Positions 6,940 through 12,687 of a stretch of DNA of 12,687 nucleotides are shown in pieces. Numbering within the stretch: position 1 is the first letter of the stretch; every line of letters begins with the position of its first letter. Both the position numbers and the translations under genes were made by a program. The notes below the pieces were generated by a model that made no database searches, was not told the DNA's origin, and saw nothing but the letters and a program-made list of their open reading frames with translations. Source of the DNA: Pseudomonas sp. (GTDB taxonomy: Bacteria > Pseudomonadota > Gammaproteobacteria > Pseudomonadales > Pseudomonadaceae). Where the stretch lies: positions 1 through 12,687 of the forward strand of contig JAQZAY010000083.1 in the NCBI GenBank assembly GCA_029239415.1, written 5' to 3'.

Positions 6940-9392
6940 CGGGAGGCTCCTGATTGCGCCGTGGCGAAGTGGGGAAAGTCGACAGTGACCGTGGGGCCGG
7001 GGGGGCGGGCCAGGCGCAGCGCGTTGAGCACCACGACCAACGAACTCACCGACATGCCGACCGCTGCCCACACCGGGGTGATCCAGCCCAGCGCGGCAAA
7101 CGGCAGCATGAGCCCATTGTACAGGCTCGCCCAGAGCAGGTTCTCGAGGATGATCCGCCGCGTGCGACGGGCCAGCTCGAAGGCCTGCACCAGCGACTCC
7201 AGGCGATTGGACAGCAGCACCGCATCGGCGCTGGTCTTGGCGAGGTCGGTGGCCGAGCCCATGGCGATGCTGATGTCGGCCGCCGCCAGCACAGGTACGT
7301 CGTTGACGCCGTCGCCCAGCATCAGCACCTTGCGGCCCTCGGCCTGCAAGGCCTTGAGCCTCGCCAGCTTGTCGTCGGGGCGAAGGCCGCCGATGGCTTC
7401 GTCGATCTGCAGTTGCGCCGCTACCTCGGCAACCATCGGCGAACTGTCGCCGGACAGCAGCAGGGTGCGCCAGCCGCGCGCCTTGCAGGCCGCGACCAGC
7501 CTGCCTGCATCGTCGCGCAGGCGGTCGTCGAGCACCAGCCAGGCCAGCGGGCCCTGGCGGTCGGCCAGCAGCAACCACTGGCCGTGCTCGGCCGGCGTGT
7601 CCGGCACCGGCGCGCCGCTCAGGGCGCAGGCGAACGCGGCCTGGCCGATACGCAGCTCGCGCTCGCCGACCTGGCCTTGCAGTCCCAGGCCGGGGACGCT
7701 TCTGACATGCTCGGCCGCGGCAGCGGCACGCCCGAAGGCCCGGGCGATGGGGTGCTCGGAGCGGTTTTCCAGCGCGGCGGCCAGTTCCAGGCACTGCTCG
7801 GCGGCAAGGCCTGCCAAGGGACGGATGCTGCGCAGGGCCAGCCGCCCTTCGGTCAGGGTGCCGGTCTTGTCGAAGACCACTGTGTCGATCTGGTTCAGCC
7901 CCTCGAGCACATGCCCCCGCGTCAGCAGCAGGCCAAGCCCGTGCAAGGTGCCGGTGGCCGTGGTCAGCGCGGTCGGCGTCGCCAGCGACAGCGCGCAGGG
8001 ACACGTGGCGACCAGCATGGCCAGGACGATCCAGAATGCCCGCGGCGCATCCAGCTGCCACCAGAGCAGGCCGATGCCCGCCGCGGCGATCAGGCTGAAC
8101 AGCAGGAACCACTGCGAGGCCCGGTCGGCCAACCGCGCCAGGCGCGGCTTTTCGGACTGCGCGCGTTCGAGCAGGCGCACGATGGCGGACAGGCGGGTGT
8201 CGTGGCCCAGGGCCTGGACCTCGATGGTGAGGATGCTTTCCACGTTCAGCGTCCCGGCCGTGACGGCATCGCCGTGGCTGCGCCTTTGCGGCAGGTATTC
8301 ACCGGTCAGCAACGCTTCATCGATGCTCGAATGCCCGTCGACGATGCGCCCATCGGCGGGAATCACCGCGCCCGGCTGTACCAGCACCCGTTCGCCCGCG
8401 CGCAGTTCGGCCAGCAGCACGCGCTGGCTCTGGCCGTCCTGGTCAAGGCGCAGGCACGAAGCCGGCAGCAGGTTGACCAGCTGCGCGGTGGCCGCAGCCG
8501 TACGTTCGCGGGCGCGCCGCTCCAGGTAGCGGCCAGTGAGCAGGAACAGCGCGAACATGCCTACGGTGTCGAAGTACAGCTCGCCGCTGCCACTGATTGC
8601 CGTCCAGATCCCCGCGCCGTAGGCCAGGCCGATGGCCAGCGACACCGAGACATCCATGGTCAGGTGGCGCGTGCGCAGGTCGCGGGCGGCGCCCTTGAAA
8701 AAGGGCGCGCAGCTGTAGAAGACGATAGGGGTGGTCAGGAACAGCGCTACCCAGCGCAGGATGGTGTGCAGCTCGGGGCTGAGGTCGATGTTGAATTCGG
8801 GCCAGGTGGCCATCGTCGCCATCATCGCCTGGAACCACAGCAGGCCCGCCACGCCCAGGCGGCGCAGGGCAGTGCGGTTATCGCGGGCCAGCTGCTCAGC
8901 GGCCTGGTCGGGTTGGTAGGGATGGGCGGCGTAGCCGATCTGGCGCAGTTCGGCGAGCAGTTGCGAGAGCGGCAGCCGTGCGGCTGCCCAGCTGACCTGC
9001 AGCCGATGATTGGACAGGTTCAGGCGCGCTTCGACGACGCCGGGCAGGTTGCGCAGGTGTTTCTCGATCAACCAGCCACAGGCGGCGCAGCTGATGCCTT
9101 CGACAAGCAATGTCGTCTCGGCCTGCTCGCCGTCGTGGCGCACGAAGGATCGCTGCACATCGGCGCGGTCGTACAGCGCCAGTTCGTCCTGCAATTGCCG
9201 CGGCAGGGCCTCGGGGTTGGCGCTGGCCTCGCTGCGGTGCTGGTAGTAGTGCTCGAGGTTGCCGGCGACGATCGCCTCGGCCACGGCCTGGCAGCCGGGG
9301 CAGCAGAAGACCCGGGGCTGGGCCAGGACCACGGCGGTGAAGCAGGCGCCGGGGGGGACTGGGAGGGCGCAGTGGTAGCAGGGGGTGATCAT
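6918..9392 (-). CDS. ccoI: Copper-transporting P-type ATPase CcoI (FixI type) for cbb3 oxidase
   Basis: P1B-type ATPase that moves Cu(I) out of the cytoplasm to supply the CuB site of cbb3 oxidase. The 824 residues show, in order: an N-terminal Cys module (Cys 5, 8, 30, 31 and 34), a heavy-metal-associated domain with CAAC at 102-105, membrane segments, the CPC ion-path motif at 464-466 in ATCPCALSLATPTAL, the phosphorylated Asp 508 in DKTGT, and the hinge GDGVND at 693-698. The extended N-terminus and cluster position separate it from detoxifying CopA pumps. ATG 9392 is the only well-placed start and its ribosome-binding site is poor (CCCCGG). It stands 166 bp after ccoH, with a REP-like hairpin between, while its own end overlaps ccoS by 22 bp. 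Confidence 0.96.
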   Translation of the reverse strand: MITPCYHCALPVPPGACFTAVVLAQPRVFCCPGCQAVAEAIVAGNLEHYYQHRSEASANPEALPRQLQDELALYDRADVQRSFVRHDGEQAETTLLVEGISCAACGWLIEKHLRNLPGVVEARLNLSNHRLQVSWAAARLPLSQLLAELRQIGYAAHPYQPDQAAEQLARDNRTALRRLGVAGLLWFQAMMATMATWPEFNIDLSPELHTILRWVALFLTTPIVFYSCAPFFKGAARDLRTRHLTMDVSVSLAIGLAYGAGIWTAISGSGELYFDTVGMFALFLLTGRYLERRARERTAAATAQLVNLLPASCLRLDQDGQSQRVLLAELRAGERVLVQPGAVIPADGRIVDGHSSIDEALLTGEYLPQRRSHGDAVTAGTLNVESILTIEVQALGHDTRLSAIVRLLERAQSEKPRLARLADRASQWFLLFSLIAAAGIGLLWWQLDAPRAFWIVLAMLVATCPCALSLATPTALTTATGTLHGLGLLLTRGHVLEGLNQIDTVVFDKTGTLTEGRLALRSIRPLAGLAAEQCLELAAALENRSEHPIARAFGRAAAAAEHVRSVPGLGLQGQVGERELRIGQAAFACALSGAPVPDTPAEHGQWLLLADRQGPLAWLVLDDRLRDDAGRLVAACKARGWRTLLLSGDSSPMVAEVAAQLQIDEAIGGLRPDDKLARLKALQAEGRKVLMLGDGVNDVPVLAAADISIAMGSATDLAKTSADAVLLSNRLESLVQAFELARRTRRIILENLLWASLYNGLMLPFAALGWITPVWAAVGMSVSSLVVVLNALRLARPPGPTVTVDFPHFATAQSGASRCPPSTS

Positions 9393-9416
9393 GGGTTCTG
9401 GCCGGGGATTGGGGTG

Positions 9417-9557
9417 GCCTCTTCGCTGCGGTTCGGCGCTCCGACAAGCCAGCTCCCACAGTTACAGCAAGTACCGACCCAGGGCATTCCAGGCAAGATT
9501 CTGCTGGACCAGTCACTGCTGTACCTGTGGGAACTGGCTTGCCAGCGAAAGGGCCGG
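9417..9557. repeat. REP-type inverted pair (REPIN/BIME-like) between ccoH and ccoI
   Basis: Two REP-like copies face each other. Arms 9445-9469 and 9517-9541 are reverse complements over 25 nt with two mismatches, enclosing 47 nt. The core CAAGCCAG(C/T)TCCCACAG and the adjoining TTCGCTG are of the kind common in P. putida group REP elements. The right copy is complete and contains its own small stem CTGGC-TT-GCCAG (9534-9545). The left copy is interrupted: 16 nt (9429-9444) stand where the right copy has one base. The element fills most of the 166-bp ccoH-ccoI gap. Confidence 0.75.
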
Positions 9558-9558
9558 C

Positions 9559-10092
9559 TCATTGTTCCAGATGCTCCGCCCCTTGCAAGGCCTCGTCCCC
9601 GAGCTCCAGGACCACGCCATGCCCGACCCTTTCCTCCTCGAACAACCGCCACACCTGCCCCTGCTGCTCGCCCAGCAACTCGACGAAGCGCCGCCCCTCG
9701 ACCCGGTCATCCAGCTGGCCGACATAGCGCCCGTTCGAACCCAAGTTCAACACCACCTTGCGGTCCTTGTCCGGCTGCGTCGGCGAGATCAGGTTCAGTT
9801 CCACCTGCGCCGGCGCGCTTGCGCCGCTCAGGCGCAGCTCGACCTCGCCGGTCAGCTCATCCAGCCGCAGGCTGGCCTTGAGTCCCAATTGCTGGGCCAG
9901 CAACTCGCGGTCTAGCGAGCGGTTGATACCCTTGCCCGCCTCGTAGTAGTTGTCGGTGACCAGGTTGTCCGGGTTGCGCACGGCGATGGTGACCATGGCC
10001 AGGCTCAGGCACACCGAGGTGGCGAGGATGGCGATGATGATCCAGGGCCAGAGGTGCTTGTACCAAGGGCTGGCGGCGGTGGCGAAAGGCAT
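9559..10092 (-). CDS. ccoH: cbb3 oxidase assembly protein CcoH (FixH family)
   Basis: Membrane-anchored assembly factor that in other bacteria associates with the cbb3 oxidase complex during maturation. The 177-residue product has a short cytoplasmic start (MPFATAASPWYKHLWPW), one transmembrane helix at about 15-38, and a periplasmic FixH domain. The FixH motif VRNPDNLVTDNYYEAGKGIN starts just after the helix. The ATG at 10092 begins 11 bp after the ccoG stop with a GAGAG ribosome-binding site. An in-frame TTG at 10107 would add five residues and overlap the ccoG stop; it is less likely. Downstream lies the REP-like gap before ccoI. The C-terminal third is variable in the family and holds no recognisable motif here. 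Confidence 0.93.
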   Translation of the reverse strand: MPFATAASPWYKHLWPWIIIAILATSVCLSLAMVTIAVRNPDNLVTDNYYEAGKGINRSLDRELLAQQLGLKASLRLDELTGEVELRLSGASAPAQVELNLISPTQPDKDRKVVLNLGSNGRYVGQLDDRVEGRRFVELLGEQQGQVWRLFEEERVGHGVVLELGDEALQGAEHLEQ

Positions 10093-10103
10093 GCTGGGCT
10101 CTC

Positions 10104-11519
10104 TCAACGTATCTGCGGGCCGATGAACCGGCTCCTGGCTTCGACCTGCGAGTCGCCGTCGTCGGCGTCCTGGAGGAGGAAGGTGACTTCATGGGTGGTC
10201 GAGGACAGGCGCTCGGGCTCGACAGACAGGCGCACCGGCAGGCTGACGATGTCACCGGCGGCCACGCGGATCTCGCGCGCGCCCTCGAGCACCAGGCCGG
10301 GCAGGCCGCTGGCGCCAAGCACGTAGACGTGGTCGTGCTGGTCCTTGTTCATGACCTTGAGGCTGTAGACGTTCTCGATCCGGCCCTGGGCATTCTCGCG
10401 GTACAGCACCCGGTCCTTGCTGACATCCAGGCCGACCAGCGAGCGGGTGGCGAACGCAGTGGCCAGCAACCCGGTCATCGCCAGCAGCGCCAGCGCATAG
10501 CCGATCAGCCGCGGGCGCAGCATCCGGGTCTTCTGCCCCGACAGGTTATGCTCGGTGGTATAGCTGACCAGGCCCCGGGGGTAGTGCATCTTGTCCATGA
10601 TGCTGTCGCAGGCGTCGACGCAGGCCGCGCAGCCGATGCACTCGATCTGCAGGCCGTCGCGGATGTCGATGCCGGTCGGGCAGACCTGCACGCACATCGT
10701 GCAGTCGATGCAATCGCCCAGGCCCTGGGCCTGGGGGGCCGTGTCCTTCTTGCGCGGGCCACGCGCCTCGCCGCGGCGTGGGTCGTAGGAAACGATCAGC
10801 GTGTCCTTGTCGAACATCACGCTCTGGAAGCGCGCGTAGGGGCACATGTGCACGCACACCTGCTCGCGCAGCCAGCCGGCATTGCCATAGGTCGCCAGGG
10901 TGAAGAAGCCCACCCAGAAATAGGCCCAGCCATCGGCCTGGCCGGTGAAGAACTCCAGCACCAGCTCGCGGATAGGCGAGAAGTAGCCGACGAAGGTCAC
11001 CCCGGTGACCAGGCCGATCAGCAGCCAGAGGCTGTGCTTGGCGGCCTTGCGCGCCAGCTTGTTGGCGCTCATGGGCGATTTGTCGAGCTTGATGCGCTGG
11101 TTGCGATCGCCCTCGGTGAGCTTCTCGCACCACATGAAGATCCATGTCCACACGCTTTGCGGGCAGGTGTAGCCACACCACACCCGGCCCGCGTACACGG
11201 TGATGAAGAACAGCCCGAACGCCGCGACGATCAGCAGCCCCGACAGCAGGATGAAATCCTGCGGCCAGATGGTCGTGCCAAAAATGTAGAACTTGCGCTC
11301 GGGCAGGTTCCACCACACCGCCTGGTGCCCGTCCCAGTCCAGCCAGACGGTGCCGAAGTAGAGCAGCAACAGCAGCACCCCGGCGACCCTGCGCAGGTTG
11401 CGAAACACGCCGGTGAAGGACCGGGTGTAGATCTTTGCCCGGGAGGCATAGAGATCGACGCTGTCACCGGGCGTGCTGGCAGGCGGGGTGACATCGTGTA
11501 GCGGAATCTGCTTGCTCAT
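10104..11519 (-). CDS. ccoG: CcoG/RdxA polyferredoxin, cupric reductase for cbb3 oxidase assembly
   Basis: Inner-membrane iron-sulfur protein; homologues in Rhodobacter reduce Cu(II) to Cu(I) for cbb3 assembly. The 471-residue protein has membrane segments near 45-60, 87-110, 161-180, 198-213 and 338-356. Two C-x3-C-P motifs are at Cys 115/119 (GYTCP) and Cys 222/226 (VHMCP). Two [4Fe-4S] ferredoxin motifs use Cys 270, 273, 276 and 280 and Cys 294, 297, 300 and 304. A C-terminal periplasmic Ig-like domain (about 360-471) completes the family architecture. The start is MSKQIPLHDV at 11519; the adjacent ATG at 11522 adds one Met and cannot be excluded. The ribosome-binding site is weak (GGGA). 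The gene is 129 bp downstream of ccoP and 11 bp upstream of ccoH, heading the ccoGHIS assembly set. Confidence 0.96.
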   Translation of the reverse strand: MSKQIPLHDVTPPASTPGDSVDLYASRAKIYTRSFTGVFRNLRRVAGVLLLLLYFGTVWLDWDGHQAVWWNLPERKFYIFGTTIWPQDFILLSGLLIVAAFGLFFITVYAGRVWCGYTCPQSVWTWIFMWCEKLTEGDRNQRIKLDKSPMSANKLARKAAKHSLWLLIGLVTGVTFVGYFSPIRELVLEFFTGQADGWAYFWVGFFTLATYGNAGWLREQVCVHMCPYARFQSVMFDKDTLIVSYDPRRGEARGPRKKDTAPQAQGLGDCIDCTMCVQVCPTGIDIRDGLQIECIGCAACVDACDSIMDKMHYPRGLVSYTTEHNLSGQKTRMLRPRLIGYALALLAMTGLLATAFATRSLVGLDVSKDRVLYRENAQGRIENVYSLKVMNKDQHDHVYVLGASGLPGLVLEGAREIRVAAGDIVSLPVRLSVEPERLSSTTHEVTFLLQDADDGDSQVEARSRFIGPQIR

Positions 11520-11591
11520 CATCAATCCCACGGCGGTGGAAGGTGCCGCGGCCAGTGCATGCCGGTCGCAGTCGTTTGGCGCGCATGATAC

Positions 11592-11612
11592 GCCGGGACT
11601 GCAGCTCCCGGC
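11592..11612 (-). other. Stem-loop in the ccoP-ccoG gap
   Basis: Perfect 7-bp arms GCCGGGA and TCCCGGC with a 7-nt loop lie 36 bp after the ccoP stop and 72 bp before the ccoG start. No T-tract follows on the minus strand, so it is not a standard terminator. It could be a processing or stability hairpin that lowers assembly-gene expression relative to oxidase subunits. The rest of this 129-bp gap shows no clear promoter. Confidence 0.4.
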
Positions 11613-11648
11613 GGGCGAGCCCATTGATCCAGGTCGTCCTGGCGTGCG

Positions 11649-12617
11649 TCAGTCGGCTTTGGTTGTCTCGGCGGGCTCTTCCTGCGACAGGCTGTAGACG
11701 TACGCCGCCAGCAGGTGCACCCGGTCATTGCCCTGCAGTTGCGCCTGCGCCGGCATCTGGCCCTGGCGGCCGTGGCGGATGGTCTGCTGCAGCTGGGCAA
11801 AGCTCGAGCCGTAGATGAACGCCTGCGGATGGGTCAGGTCGGGAGCGCCCATGATCGGCGTGCCCTTGGCCTCGGGGCCATGGCAGGCCACGCAGTTGGC
11901 AGCGAAGATCTTCTGCCCGTTGACGGGATCGGCCTTGATGCCTTCCGGCAGCTTGCGCCCATCGAGCTGGGTCAGCACGAAGGCGGCGACATCGGCCACG
12001 CCTTGTTCGCCGATCACTGCGGACCAGCCCGGCATGACGCCCTGACGGCCGTTCATGATGCTGGCCTTGATGGTTTCGGGCTCGCCGCCCCAGCGCCAGT
12101 GCTGGTCGGTCAGGTTGGGAAAGCCGTAGGCGCCCTTGGCGTCGGAGCCATGGCACACCGAGCAGTTGGAGGCGAACAGGCGCGCGCCCATCTTCAGTGC
12201 TTGCGGCTGCCGGGCGACTTCCTCGATAGGCATGGCGGCGTACTTGGCGAAGATCGGCCCGAAACGCGCATCGGCCTTGGCCATCTCTTTTTCCCACTCG
12301 TGCACGCCGCTCCAGCCCGTCTGGCCGTTGGCGAATTCCGACCCGTCCTGGTAGCCGGGGAGGATGCCTTTCCAGTTGCCCAGGCCCGGGTACAGCGCCA
12401 GGTAGCCCAGCGAGAAGACGATCGTGGCGATGAACAGCCAGAACCACCACTTGGGCAGCGGGTTGTCGTATTCCTCGATGCCATCGAAGGCATGGCCCAC
12501 GATTTCGTCGGTGGCTTCGCTGCGCTGGCCCTTGCGGGTCGACAGCAGCAGCCAGGTCAGGGCGAACAGGGTGCCCAGGGTCAGCACAGTGACGTACAGA
12601 CTCCAGAAGGTGCTCAT
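11649..12617 (-). CDS. ccoP: cbb3-type cytochrome c oxidase subunit III, di-haem cytochrome CcoP
   Basis: Di-haem c subunit that passes electrons from c-type cytochromes towards CcoO and the haem b3-CuB site in CcoN. The 322-residue protein has two N-terminal transmembrane helices (about 4-25 and 57-77), as in other gammaproteobacterial CcoP, then two periplasmic cytochrome c domains. Haem sites are C152-S-V-C155-H156 and C242-V-A-C245-H246. Likely axial methionines are Met 195 (VMPGW) and Met 288 (QMPAQ). The segment [17 protein letters not shown] (46-62) is the conserved CcoP entry to helix two. The start at 12617 overlaps the ccoQ stop as ATGA, with GAGGAG about nine bases upstream. Pseudomonas usually carries two tandem ccoNOQP sets; which copy this is cannot be decided here. 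Confidence 0.97.
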   Translation of the reverse strand: MSTFWSLYVTVLTLGTLFALTWLLLSTRKGQRSEATDEIVGHAFDGIEEYDNPLPKWWFWLFIATIVFSLGYLALYPGLGNWKGILPGYQDGSEFANGQTGWSGVHEWEKEMAKADARFGPIFAKYAAMPIEEVARQPQALKMGARLFASNCSVCHGSDAKGAYGFPNLTDQHWRWGGEPETIKASIMNGRQGVMPGWSAVIGEQGVADVAAFVLTQLDGRKLPEGIKADPVNGQKIFAANCVACHGPEAKGTPIMGAPDLTHPQAFIYGSSFAQLQQTIRHGRQGQMPAQAQLQGNDRVHLLAAYVYSLSQEEPAETTKAD

Positions 12618-12687
12618 GCTTTGTTACTCCTCGACGCGTTCGCTTTGACTTGCTCGACCTGCTCGATCGCTTCGGGATCGTCCGCGA
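12614..12687 (-). CDS. ccoQ: cbb3-type cytochrome oxidase subunit CcoQ, C-terminal end only
   Basis: Only the last 23 full codons are inside the window, plus two bases of the codon before them. The visible end reads [16 protein letters not shown] followed by ASRSNKA and TGA. The FADDPEA-type tail and the position right before ccoP are characteristic of Pseudomonas CcoQ, a small single-helix subunit that stabilises the cbb3 complex. Its membrane helix and start lie beyond the window edge. The TGA (12614-12616) overlaps the ccoP ATG in the string ATGA, so the two are translationally coupled. Confidence 0.9.
   Translation of the reverse strand, partial: ADDPEAIEQVEQVKANASRSNKA

Noticed and set aside
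6954..9881. A 975-codon open frame on the plus strand, opposite ccoI and ccoH
   Set aside because: It is the mirror of G+C-rich codon use in ccoI: its translation is low-complexity, rich in Gln, Gly, Arg and Ala, shows no domain, and runs through the REP gap. ccoI on the other strand has every catalytic motif of a P-type ATPase.
10191..11501. A 436-codon plus-strand open frame opposite ccoG
   Set aside because: A His/Ala/Gln/Val-rich shadow frame with no domain; ccoG on the minus strand carries all ferredoxin cysteine motifs.
11620..11640. A possible Anr box in the ccoP-ccoG gap
   Set aside because: Only one half-site (TTGAT at 11624-11628) is present; the facing half does not match ATCAA, so there is no support for a dimer site.

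Overview
The window is a G+C-rich chromosomal segment that reads as the Pseudomonas putida group (Gammaproteobacteria). The evidence is the gene content and order, an Anr-type oxygen regulator beside hemN and a cbb3 oxidase cluster, Pseudomonas-like DnaX, Apt and RecR proteins, and REP-like palindromes of the P. putida type. Species-level assignment is inference. Almost every base is coding or short regulatory DNA. The longest gene-free gap is 166 bp (9393-9558), and no mobile element, tRNA, rRNA or CRISPR array is visible.

Left part, plus strand (1-3087): a replication and recombination cluster, dnaX (lacking only its first few codons) - ybaB/ebfC - recR. A strong intrinsic terminator separates ybaB from recR. 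recR converges with the minus-strand block at a perfect 13-bp hairpin (3119-3146).

Right part, minus strand (12687 down to 3150), in the order of transcription: end of ccoQ, ccoP, ccoG, ccoH, ccoI, ccoS, a SafE/UreH-like membrane protein, hemN, anr, apt. This is a microaerobic respiration block. CcoQ and CcoP belong to the cbb3 cytochrome c oxidase. CcoG, CcoH, CcoI and CcoS assemble it and supply its copper. HemN makes haem precursors without oxygen. Anr is the [4Fe-4S] oxygen sensor expected to switch these genes on. apt (adenine salvage) follows as an unrelated housekeeping gene, probably with its own promoter.

The most informative non-coding signals are two. First, a 26-bp dyad containing a perfect Anr/FNR site (TTGAT-N4-ATCAA) lies in front of hemN, centred 41.5 bp upstream of the start point predicted from a TAGACT -10 box. 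Second, an imperfect REP-type inverted pair with 25-nt arms sits in the only sizeable gap of the assembly operon, between ccoH and ccoI. I found no evidence for a wholly new multi-gene system. The least understood gene is the SafE/UreH-like membrane protein tucked between ccoS and hemN.
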